A stretch of DNA of 64,000 bases from Leptospira ilyithenensis (GTDB lineage Bacteria > Spirochaetota > Leptospiria > Leptospirales > Leptospiraceae): contig NZ_RQHV01000061.1 of assembly GCF_004771005.1 (NCBI RefSeq), positions 496,001 to 560,000 of the forward strand. Reading direction: 5' to 3'. The notes beneath the pieces were generated by a model. That model was not told the origin of the DNA. It did not search any database and saw only the letters and a list, made by a program, of their open reading frames with translations. Made by a program: the position numbers and the translations under genes. This document shows positions 29,085-36,518 of the stretch, piece by piece. How positions within the stretch are numbered: the stretch's first letter is position 1; every line of letters starts with the position of its first letter.

Positions 29085-29422
29085 AAGCAAAATTCTTTTA
29101 CGATGGGAATTGCGATTTTTGTTCGGGACTTGCCGATTACTGGAAATTGAAAACGGATACCAAACAAATAGATTTTCTTTCCTTCAGAGATTATTCCGAA
29201 TCGGAGTTATTGAAATTCCATAGCCAACTAACGTGGGATAAATGCGAAGGGAACGTTCAATTGATTTACGGAAACTCCAGATTGCCCGGATTTTTTGGAG
29301 TGAGACGGATGCTCTTTTGGACAAAATACAAATACCTGGCGCCTATTTTGTATTTGCCTCTGGTTCCTTTTTTGGGTGTGGCAGTGATGTATTTTCTTAG
29401 GTTTTTTAAGTCGAAGAAATGA
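29081..29422 (+). CDS. DCC-family thiol-disulfide oxidoreductase-like protein (DUF393)
   Basis: A 113-residue protein. FFYDGNCDFCSGLADY near the N-terminus carries the DxxCxxC motif of the DCC family, which has a thioredoxin-like fold. A hydrophobic stretch (about 86-107) could anchor it in the membrane. The TTG start overlaps the NAGS-like stop. Tail-to-tail overlap with the HDO gene is 17 bp. Redox role is inferred from the motif. Confidence 0.8.
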   Translation: MKAKFFYDGNCDFCSGLADYWKLKTDTKQIDFLSFRDYSESELLKFHSQLTWDKCEGNVQLIYGNSRLPGFFGVRRMLFWTKYKYLAPILYLPLVPFLGVAVMYFLRFFKSKK

Positions 29423-30116
29423 GTTTTCTACTGGGAGAAATTCTCTCAAGACCGATATAGAATTTTTCACGTGCATTTAACGCAAGTAAGTTCCCCGTTG
29501 CTACTTCTTCCTTTTCCCTTTCAGCCAAAGCAGTTTCGCCAATCAAATCAAACATTCTTTTGCTATGACCTTCATCAGCATCCAGGTTAACTGTGAAAAA
29601 TTTCCCTTCCGGCAGATTTCTCTTTTCTTTCAAAACCTGATACGCATCCGATACGAGAGAATACTCCAATTTCAAAAGATATTCGTTCGCAGGTCCTAGC
29701 GCCCCCAATCCGTAGTAGAATCCTTTCTGAATGATGAGGGACATATCGGACAAGTATTCTTTCGTTTCGGAAAGCATTGAGTTGGTTTCCAAATCAAATC
29801 CGAGTTTGGAAAGAAATGTTTCTAAAATAGAAACATGAGTGTCTTCTATAATCCCTTCGCCTAACTCTTCCCAGATGTTTTCCACAAGTATGATTTTTGC
29901 CTTCTGGTTTCTAGTCTTTGCTGCAACCAGAAGAAACCAATCTACAAATCCGATGGACACAAAATATTCCTGAGAAAGCCATAAGATCAGATCTTCAAAG
30001 TTGATTTCTTTTTTTCGGCCGAGTAGCCATGGGTTTTTCAGGACCGAATGATTTTGAACGTCTGACTTTAATTTTTCTTCGAAAGGATTCATACTTGAAT
30101 CATTCACCTTTTCCAT
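29406..30116 (-). CDS. Haem-oxygenase-like diiron protein (HDO; TenA/PqqC-fold)
   Basis: A 236-residue all-helical protein. The pattern NIWEELGEGIIEDTHVSIL gives Glu87-x6-His94, as in CADD- and UndA-like oxidases. ALGPANEYLLKLEY supplies a further Glu, and FFTVNLDADEGH gives Asp181-x2-His184. In most family members the first residue of this last motif is His; here it is Asn177 (codon AAC). HDO enzymes oxidise amino acids or fatty acids (BesC cleaves a chlorolysine; CADD makes p-aminobenzoate). The start ATG at 30116 has AAAGG at about 7 bases and overlaps the ATP-grasp gene by 17 bp. Third gene of a leftward trio. Confidence 0.8.
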   Translation of the reverse strand: MEKVNDSSMNPFEEKLKSDVQNHSVLKNPWLLGRKKEINFEDLILWLSQEYFVSIGFVDWFLLVAAKTRNQKAKIILVENIWEELGEGIIEDTHVSILETFLSKLGFDLETNSMLSETKEYLSDMSLIIQKGFYYGLGALGPANEYLLKLEYSLVSDAYQVLKEKRNLPEGKFFTVNLDADEGHSKRMFDLIGETALAEREKEEVATGNLLALNAREKFYIGLERISPSRKLISST

Positions 30117-31092
30117 AATTGAACCTTTTGGATTCCAAATGTTCTTTTTTGGCCAATTCCAAACAAGCTTCCACAAGTTCCCGAAAAGGTTTTCCGGAAT
30201 TTTGCCAAAGGATGGGCAAACTGGAATATACTGGTGAAAAACCAGGAGTGAGATTGATTTCTAAAAAATACACATCACTACCTTTTGAAATAAAATCAAC
30301 CCGCGCGTATCCTGAAATTTGAATTTCCCTGGCCAATGCCAAAGATGCATTTTGAACGGAAAGTATGATTTTCTCTTCCAGATCAAAAATCAGTTTTTCC
30401 GGCATATCCGCCTTTGATTTGATTTTGGAAGAATAGACTTTGCCGGGATAATCCAGTCTTGCCACATTGCTTGCGGAATAATTAGGATCATTTCCCAAAA
30501 TAGCAACCGTTAGATCATTGCCTTCTATATATTCCTCCAAAAGGATCGTATCAAAAACTTCGAATAATTCGGGAATCAAAGAATCGAATTCTTCCTGTTT
30601 GCGAATGATATTTTTTTCGGTAATCCCGATACTGGATCCTTCTCCGTTCGGTTTTGCAAAAATAGGAAACTTAAGACCCAAACGATAATCTTTCCCTTTC
30701 CGGATGATTTGGCCTTCGGGAGTTTTGATTCCCAGATTGCGAACGATCTCTTTCGTTCTATGTTTGTCCAAGCTGATATGCTGTGCATAAGAATCCGAAC
30801 CAGTATGACAAATTCCCAAATATTCGCAAATGGACGGAATATAACCTTCTCTGTTTCTGGAAGAATATCCTTCGATCAGATTCCAAACGATAAGTTTGTC
30901 TTTTTCATTTGCTCCAATGAATCCGAGAATCGAAGAGAGAATCTTTTCCTGAGAATGAAAAATATTACACCGGTAGCCTAGCCCAATGATTTCTTTACGC
31001 AAAAGTTCAATGGAATCCAAGGATTCCCATTCTCCCGTAAGCGGAGTCGGTTTGAAATCGTATACATCGCTAGCGAGAATTACTGTCTGCAA
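30100..31092 (-). CDS. ATP-grasp carboxylate-amine ligase, D-alanine-D-alanine-ligase-like
   Basis: A 330-residue ATP-grasp enzyme. Visible motifs: [17 protein letters not shown], the P-loop-like [30 protein letters not shown] and the metal-binding end YARVDF...[11 protein letters not shown]. The N-terminal segment ([24 protein letters not shown]) differs from true Ddl, which has HGxxGEDG in this place. It should join a carboxylate to an amine by an acyl-phosphate. Substrates are unknown, and the neighbouring KamA suggests beta-lysine as a partner. It starts with TTG inside the 3' end of kamA (23-bp overlap). Confidence 0.83.
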   Translation of the reverse strand: MQTVILASDVYDFKPTPLTGEWESLDSIELLRKEIIGLGYRCNIFHSQEKILSSILGFIGANEKDKLIVWNLIEGYSSRNREGYIPSICEYLGICHTGSDSYAQHISLDKHRTKEIVRNLGIKTPEGQIIRKGKDYRLGLKFPIFAKPNGEGSSIGITEKNIIRKQEEFDSLIPELFEVFDTILLEEYIEGNDLTVAILGNDPNYSASNVARLDYPGKVYSSKIKSKADMPEKLIFDLEEKIILSVQNASLALAREIQISGYARVDFISKGSDVYFLEINLTPGFSPVYSSLPILWQNSGKPFRELVEACLELAKKEHLESKRFNYGKGE

Positions 31093-32290
31093 TTAGTTTC
31101 TCCCATTCCGGTTCATTCAAAATATTATAAAAAGACTCATATTCCGATTCCAAGGGTTCAAAGGAAAAATGAACTTTTCCCGTCACAGCGGAACGAAATG
31201 CATGTTGTCTCGTGCCAGGGTAATATCCCAAATACCAATTAGGTGATAAAGTGATCTTCCCTCCACCACCTGGCAAATCATTTACAAATTGAGGAATTCC
31301 CATTCCCGCAATTTTTCCTCTCATATAGGATACGATTTCCACACCTTTTTGTAAAGGAGTTCTAAACCCCCGCGATCCGGGAATCAGTTCGGGATCATAA
31401 AGATAATAAGCTCGCACCCGCATTTCCAATAGTTTTTTATGTAACTCCAGCATAATTTCGCCGGAATCATTGATCCCTTTTAAAAGTACAGATTGGTTTC
31501 CAACGGAAATTCCAGCCTTTAACAAACGTAAGATTGCCTCTTTGGCTTCCGGAGTACATTCTTTGGGATGATTGAACTGAGTGTTGCAAAATACGGAAAG
31601 GGAGTCGTTGTTATGTGATTCTATAATAGAGCATAATTCCTGCGTTATACGAAAAGGAAGGGTGACAGGATTTCTCGTTCCCAGTCTGCAGATTTTTACG
31701 TGCGGGATGGAAGAAAGTTCTCCTAAAATCCAATCAATTCGTGCATTCGAAAGATTCAAAGGATCCCCTCCGCTGATCACAACATCTTCAATTTCGGAAT
31801 GAGCACGGATATAATCGAATGCGGATTCCAAATCTTCTTTTTCCATTCTTTCTTTGGGAGAGGAAACTTTCCTGCCTCTCATACAATGTCTGCAATAAAC
31901 GCTGCAGGAATGATTGGAAAATAAAAGCACCCGATTGGGATACATATGAGTGAGTCCCCGCGTAGGAGAAAGCCTCTCTTCATGGAGGGGATCGGAAGAT
32001 TCTTCTACGGATAAAACGGATTCGGAGGAATCGGGAACGATCATCCTCCGGATGGGGCAATTGGGATCAAACGGATCGGATAATTTCAGATAATAGGGAG
32101 TTGCGGATACGTTCAGCCGAATTGTCTCTGCAATCCCCTTTTTTTCCGAATCCGTCAGCAAAAAATACTTCTCTAAATCCTCTCCTTTCACCCGATTTTG
32201 AAGCTGTGAAGTGGAATCAGACCAATTGGTTTGGGAAAATAGTTCCTCGCGGTTGGTTTCGATCGTTTGGGCTTCTAAAATCGAAGGCAT
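31070..32290 (-). CDS. kamA: Lysine 2,3-aminomutase (KamA family, radical SAM)
   Basis: A 406-residue radical SAM enzyme. The cluster motif CSVYCRHC is Cys129, Cys133 and Cys136. The substrate and cofactor residues of Clostridium LAM are conserved: Asp299 ([16 protein letters not shown]), Asp338 and Lys345 in [11 protein letters not shown], the last binding PLP. This supports conversion of L-lysine to L-beta-lysine rather than an EpmB-only role. The ATG at 32290 (MPSILEAQ) has GGAATTC about 10 bases before it; the TTG at 32326 is an alternative. It heads the overlapping trio with the ATP-grasp and HDO genes and is divergent from the HAD gene. Confidence 0.88.
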   Translation of the reverse strand: MPSILEAQTIETNREELFSQTNWSDSTSQLQNRVKGEDLEKYFLLTDSEKKGIAETIRLNVSATPYYLKLSDPFDPNCPIRRMIVPDSSESVLSVEESSDPLHEERLSPTRGLTHMYPNRVLLFSNHSCSVYCRHCMRGRKVSSPKERMEKEDLESAFDYIRAHSEIEDVVISGGDPLNLSNARIDWILGELSSIPHVKICRLGTRNPVTLPFRITQELCSIIESHNNDSLSVFCNTQFNHPKECTPEAKEAILRLLKAGISVGNQSVLLKGINDSGEIMLELHKKLLEMRVRAYYLYDPELIPGSRGFRTPLQKGVEIVSYMRGKIAGMGIPQFVNDLPGGGGKITLSPNWYLGYYPGTRQHAFRSAVTGKVHFSFEPLESEYESFYNILNEPEWEKLIADSNSR

Positions 32291-32343
32291 GGTGCTTGAA
32301 TTCCTTACTTGCCAACACACCGCCAATTTCTTTTTTGGTGGTA

Positions 32344-33018
32344 ATGCTTGAAAATCGTGCGGAAGATATTAAGATGGTGGCCTTCGATGTCGATGGTACC
32401 CTCTTCTCCTCTGAATCCATCATATTCAAGACCTATGTCCAGGCAATCGAAGAGTTTGCCCAGAGGTCGGGAAAAATCACAAATTTACCCACCCACGACC
32501 AAATCATGTTACAGATTGGAAAACCCGTCAGAGAAATTTTTGTCAACCTATTGCCGTCGCTTCCCCTGGAAGAAAGAGAATTGATTTCCGATCGGGTTTT
32601 GGAACTACTCTGCGATTCCATTCGAAACGGAGGGGGAGACTTCTACGCAGGGGTTGGATCTACGGTTCGTTACCTGAAAGAAAAAGGATACACGATCACA
32701 TGTGCCTCCAACGGAAGACGTAGTTACGTAGAGACAGTTTTGGAGACAGCAGGCGTACTGCATTATTTCGAACCGATCATAGCCATCAACCAAGAGAATG
32801 TTTGCACCAAGGGAGATATTCTTTCCGAATACATAAAAAAATACGGGTATAAGTCAAATTCCATTGCACTCATCGGGGATAGATACAGCGATTGGGAAGC
32901 CGCGAGAAACAACGGATGTTTATTTGGTTATTGCTCCTATGGGCATGCTACAAATGGGGAAATTCCTGATTTTGAGTGGAATTTCAAAGAACTGGAAGCT
33001 TTAAAAGAGATTTTTTAA
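32344..33018 (+). CDS. HAD-family phosphatase (phosphoglycolate-phosphatase-like)
   Basis: A 224-residue HAD hydrolase. Motif I is VAFDVDGTL with Asp15 and Asp17, motif [16 protein letters not shown], and motif [17 protein letters not shown]. The small cap domain lies between about 25 and 100. Such enzymes hydrolyse small phosphomonoesters, for example phosphoglycolate. An in-frame ATG at 32101 would run through the kamA 5' region, so the ATG at 32344 is chosen. The divergent kamA start is about 50 bp away. Confidence 0.85.
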   Translation: MLENRAEDIKMVAFDVDGTLFSSESIIFKTYVQAIEEFAQRSGKITNLPTHDQIMLQIGKPVREIFVNLLPSLPLEERELISDRVLELLCDSIRNGGGDFYAGVGSTVRYLKEKGYTITCASNGRRSYVETVLETAGVLHYFEPIIAINQENVCTKGDILSEYIKKYGYKSNSIALIGDRYSDWEAARNNGCLFGYCSYGHATNGEIPDFEWNFKELEALKEIF

Positions 33019-33052
33019 GCGGCAGTTTCCTTAGTTTTCCGAAGTTTATAAT

Positions 33053-33886
33053 GTGGCAATCCCGCAGCAAAGTTCATCACCGGACAAGTTGAAATCACTC
33101 ACCTATATCATAGGCGGTCTTTTTTTTGTACTGGTTTTGATTGAAAAGTCACTCGGCTTTTCCCAAACAAAAATCCAACAATCCTTTAGCGCGGATAGTT
33201 TCCGAAACCTGGGAAACGGGAATTCCTTATTCGAAAAAAAAGCAAAATCCCAAAGAACGAGCGACCCGTTAACTTCTAACGAATGGGAAGATGACCTTGC
33301 CTGGGAAGAAGAAGCATTGGAAGATCCGATACTCATCGGTGAAGAGAAGAAAAAAATAAAAAACCAGGATGATGGATTTTCCATTCCAGAAATTTCTTTA
33401 CCGGAAGATAGTTTTCCAGGTGCAGGAAAAAAAATCCAGGACAGAAGCGGATATTTATCCGTTTACTTTTTAAAGTTCTACGGTCAGGGAAAAAACAGCC
33501 AATCTCAGTTGGTGAAAGTCTCCCGAGAATTCCAGGGGGGAGACCCGATTCATTTTTTAGTAAGAAAATTATTGGAAGGCCCAAGTCCCGAGGAAAAAAC
33601 CAAAGGAGTTCTCAACTCCCTGCCAAAAAAGCTGAAATTTGATCCTAACTACCGATTAGAGAACGGAATCCTTCATTTGTCCTTTTCTAAAGATTTGGAG
33701 TGGGGAGGAAGTCCTGAAATCCTAAAGGACAGAATCGATCAAATTTGCTACAGTTTGATTGGAAATTACGGAATTAAAGGACTTAATGTTTACATAGAAA
33801 GAACCAGGCTCCGGTCTCTTGGCGGAGATGGGATGGCACTTCCTGAAATCTTAGTGAAAAGCCCAAGAAAAATCATTTTATTCTAA
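33053..33886 (+). CDS. Membrane-anchored GerMN-domain protein
   Basis: A 277-residue protein. One N-terminal transmembrane helix (about 15-35) is followed by an acidic, probably disordered linker (about 45-130) and a C-terminal GerMN domain (about 130-250), with VSREFQGGDPIHFLVRKLLEGPSPEEK and ILHLSFSKDLEWGG. GerMN domains occur in GerM and lipoprotein LpqB. The function in spirochaetes is not established. Start is GTG 34 bp after the HAD gene. Confidence 0.75.
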   Translation: MAIPQQSSSPDKLKSLTYIIGGLFFVLVLIEKSLGFSQTKIQQSFSADSFRNLGNGNSLFEKKAKSQRTSDPLTSNEWEDDLAWEEEALEDPILIGEEKKKIKNQDDGFSIPEISLPEDSFPGAGKKIQDRSGYLSVYFLKFYGQGKNSQSQLVKVSREFQGGDPIHFLVRKLLEGPSPEEKTKGVLNSLPKKLKFDPNYRLENGILHLSFSKDLEWGGSPEILKDRIDQICYSLIGNYGIKGLNVYIERTRLRSLGGDGMALPEILVKSPRKIILF

Positions 33887-33946
33887 TCTACCTTAATTGT
33901 TGCAAGATTCAATCGTCTATCCTACGATGAGATAGTTAGGCTGATA

Positions 33947-35158
33947 ATGCGTAGGTACAGTTTCAGAAGAGCTATCTTTATATTCCGTAGGTTATTTCTA
34001 CGTACATACCACCCTACCTTTATCGCTACGAATATCTCCGACATCCGTTCTTCTGTCATGATATTCGGGGTACTTTCCGCATTTACATCAGTAGTCTCAC
34101 TACTGTTTGTTGATTCTTTGGTACGTACAAAAGAAGCGAGCTTCTGGATCGTATTCTTCCGTATTTCCGCATTATTGATTTGTTTTTCCTGTTACTTACT
34201 CGCAAAAAAAAGAATTCGATTCTTTGAAAGACATATCTTTTCCTTCACCGGATTTTTCATCGCATCCCTCATCCTTGTTTATATACCAATGATGGTTTAT
34301 GACAAACCAAATCATTCTTATTACCTTTTCGGGTCAGCCATAGTCATTGCAAGTTCTGCCATCATCCTGTGGATCGAACCGATTCGTATTTTCGCTCTTT
34401 CCATTCTGTTTCTATGTCTTTTCATTCCCCTCCATCTGAACTTTTCTCAAATTTTGGGATTCGATCGTTTTGTATTTTACCAAGACATATTGATCGTTTC
34501 TTTTTTATTAGGTGTCGGTCTTACCGCCAACTTAATGATCAATTATTGGAGATTTGAGGAATACCGATCCAAAATCAGGCTTCGTGTAACTGTTGGCAAA
34601 CTACTCCGAATCAACCAAAAGATTCATGATCTGTCAAGGATTGATTCTATGACGGATCTATTCAACCGTCGTCATCTTTTGGAACAATTCGATTTGTATA
34701 AAAAACGATCCAAACGGGAAGGATTTTGCATCGGTCTTGTTATTTTGGATCTGGACCGGTTGAAGCACATCAATGATAAATACGGACACAAACAAGGAGA
34801 TCTTGCCATCCAGGCATTCGGAAAAACTCTCAGATCCAGAGTCCGTTCTACTGACATTGCAGCCCGTATAGGAGGAGATGAATTTTGTATTTTGGGATCT
34901 CCCATCGACCCGATCGGCCTGGAAACACTAACAGAAAGTATACGGGAAAAGATCGAAATTTTGAGAATCCCGGTTTACAATCGGGCAGGAGAAACAATTC
35001 AAATCACCGTCTCCATCGGCGCGACCATCTTCTCTCCGACGGAAGACCCTAGTTTCGATGAGCTCTACCATAAAATCGATACGGCACTCTATACCTCTAA
35101 AAACGAAGGCCGCAATCGAATTACGATCCTTCCCCCTTCCGACTCTCTACCAGTGTAA
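33947..35158 (+). CDS. Membrane diguanylate cyclase (GGDEF domain)
   Basis: A 403-residue protein with about six hydrophobic helices in residues 35-210, a short coiled linker, and a GGDEF domain (about 230-395). The catalytic GGDEF is residues 309-313, and the product-inhibition I-site RxxD is Arg300-Asp303, at the standard spacing. Both features are intact, so it should make c-di-GMP from two GTP and be feedback-inhibited. The membrane part has no recognised ligand-binding domain. Sixty bp separate it from the GerMN gene. Confidence 0.9.
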   Translation: MRRYSFRRAIFIFRRLFLRTYHPTFIATNISDIRSSVMIFGVLSAFTSVVSLLFVDSLVRTKEASFWIVFFRISALLICFSCYLLAKKRIRFFERHIFSFTGFFIASLILVYIPMMVYDKPNHSYYLFGSAIVIASSAIILWIEPIRIFALSILFLCLFIPLHLNFSQILGFDRFVFYQDILIVSFLLGVGLTANLMINYWRFEEYRSKIRLRVTVGKLLRINQKIHDLSRIDSMTDLFNRRHLLEQFDLYKKRSKREGFCIGLVILDLDRLKHINDKYGHKQGDLAIQAFGKTLRSRVRSTDIAARIGGDEFCILGSPIDPIGLETLTESIREKIEILRIPVYNRAGETIQITVSIGATIFSPTEDPSFDELYHKIDTALYTSKNEGRNRITILPPSDSLPV

Positions 35159-35262
35159 TTTTTTTAAAAAATGATTGGACAAAATAAAAGCATTTCCATT
35201 AAATGAAACTGAGACTGATTCTCAGTCTAATCCTTGACGGATAAGGTGTAAAGATTAGAGGG
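35159..35262 (+). promoter_or_regulatory. Intergenic stretch with a Fur/PerR-box-like palindrome
   Basis: The palindrome TGAGACTGATTCTCA is at 35210-35224. It matches the 7-1-7 Fur consensus at 11 of 14 positions and also lies in the hairpin AGACTGA/TCAGTCT (35212-35228). No coding start follows on this strand. The next feature is a terminator about 35 bp downstream. It may be the control site of a small RNA, or a fortuitous palindrome. Confidence 0.3.
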
Positions 35263-35285
35263 GGGGATTCTCCCCTTATTTTTTG
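35263..35285 (+). terminator. Putative terminator after the GGDEF gene
   Basis: GGGGA (35263-35267) pairs with TCCCC (35271-35275) over a 3-base loop, in a longer G-run/C-run context, and TTATTTTTTG follows. It lies between the GGDEF gene and the convergent mqnC-like gene and could serve both strands. Confidence 0.55.
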
Positions 35286-35291
35286 TCTCCC

Positions 35292-36392
35292 TTAGAAAGA
35301 ACTTAACTCATACCTTTCCCGGTACAATAGATCTCTTCTTACCGGTTCAAATCCGCCTTCTCTTAAAAATTTCTGAGCCTCTTTTTCCGTTTTCAGCCCA
35401 AAGGAACGAAGTACATTTTCCTCGATCACCACGGAAGAAATATCATCCGCTCCACTGTAAAGTGCGAGCTGCCCCACCCCTTTTCCCAAAACCATTACGG
35501 ATGTTTCGATATGAGAGATATTGTCCAAGAAAATTCTGGAGATTCCCAATACCTTCAGATATTCATGAGTGGGAACTGAACGAACCTTGAATCGTTTCGT
35601 TTGAGGTTGGAATGTCCAGGGGATAAAAGATAAAAAACCACCTGTTCTATCTTGCAAATCACGAACTACTTTTAAATGACTAATCACTTCTTCTTTGGTT
35701 TCTTCCGATCCGAATACTATGTTGGCAGATCCGGGAAGACCGACTTCATGGCAGGTCTCCATTGCACGTACCCATTCTTCTACGGAAGCTTTTTTAGGCG
35801 AGATGATTTGGCGCATACGCTCTGTTAGGATTTCTGCCCCCGCACCCGGAACGGAATCAAGACCTATGGATTTGAGTTCCAAAAGTACATCCTTCAATGG
35901 TCTTTTGGTGATCGTTTCCAAATTGATAATTTCTACAGGAGAAAAAGCCCGTATGTGCATGTCGGGAAATCTTTTTTTCACTCCAGCAATCACATCTAAA
36001 TAGTATTGATACTCAATATCAGGAAAAACTCCGCCTTGCAGAAACAGTTGGTCCGCACCCATCTCCACCGCATAATCCATCTTCTCTAAAATCTGGTCCA
36101 AGGTGAGAATGTATCCTTTTCCGTTTCCAATTTCGTCCATAAAAGAGCAAAAATTGCATTCTACATTGCAATAATTGGTATAATTCACCACACGGAACAT
36201 TGTGTAAGAGGCTTGGGTATGAGGACGGACTTTTTCACGTAAGAAACGCGCCACCATTTGTACTTTCAGAAAATCAGCTTCCTCGTAGAGAAGGAGTGCC
36301 TCTTCCGGAGAGATTCTTTTGCCCTCGATGGCTCGCATCAGTACTTGGTCGCTCGGGTTTTCGGGAGAAAAGGAAAATGAAGAAGGGATCAT
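35292..36392 (-). CDS. mqnC: Futalosine-pathway radical SAM enzyme, likely dehypoxanthine futalosine cyclase
   Basis: A 366-residue radical SAM protein. Cluster Cys75, Cys79 and Cys82 lie in [15 protein letters not shown]. The later signatures [21 protein letters not shown] and [14 protein letters not shown] are those of the MqnC/MqnE group. Length and GAEIL context favour MqnC, which cyclises dehypoxanthine futalosine during menaquinone synthesis. MqnE is less likely but cannot be excluded. It is divergent from the Fe-S oxidoreductase gene at 36519. That pairing makes sense if both feed or use menaquinone. Confidence 0.75.
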   Translation of the reverse strand: MIPSSFSFSPENPSDQVLMRAIEGKRISPEEALLLYEEADFLKVQMVARFLREKVRPHTQASYTMFRVVNYTNYCNVECNFCSFMDEIGNGKGYILTLDQILEKMDYAVEMGADQLFLQGGVFPDIEYQYYLDVIAGVKKRFPDMHIRAFSPVEIINLETITKRPLKDVLLELKSIGLDSVPGAGAEILTERMRQIISPKKASVEEWVRAMETCHEVGLPGSANIVFGSEETKEEVISHLKVVRDLQDRTGGFLSFIPWTFQPQTKRFKVRSVPTHEYLKVLGISRIFLDNISHIETSVMVLGKGVGQLALYSGADDISSVVIEENVLRSFGLKTEKEAQKFLREGGFEPVRRDLLYRERYELSSF

Positions 36393-36440
36393 AATTTACC
36401 TATATTAAAAACTTTCGAATCATCCTTTCTAAACATAGCA

Positions 36441-36470
36441 AAAAATGAATTTTCCTGGACATTCATTTTT
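36441..36470. promoter_or_regulatory. Perfect 10-bp inverted repeat between mqnC-like and EtfD-like genes
   Basis: AAAAATGAAT (36441-36450) and ATTCATTTTT (36461-36470) form a perfect inverted repeat with a 10-bp spacer. It lies between the divergent starts at 36392 and 36519. Low-GC arms with an ATGAAT/ATTCAT core look like an operator for a dimeric regulator such as a TetR protein, although a bidirectional terminator cannot be excluded. Confidence 0.4.
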
Positions 36471-36518
36471 CTATGAAAATCCTAGGAAATACAACACACC
36501 TCAAGGGCAAAAATATAA

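Noticed and set aside
31070..32290. KamA-like gene as EF-P modifying EpmB
   Set aside because: The LAM lysine-binding Asp residues and PLP Lys are all present and there is no efp or epmA gene nearby. An EpmB role is still possible but less supported.
32101..32343. Upstream extension of the HAD gene
   Set aside because: It overlaps the kamA 5' region and the family starts close to the VAFDVDGTL motif.
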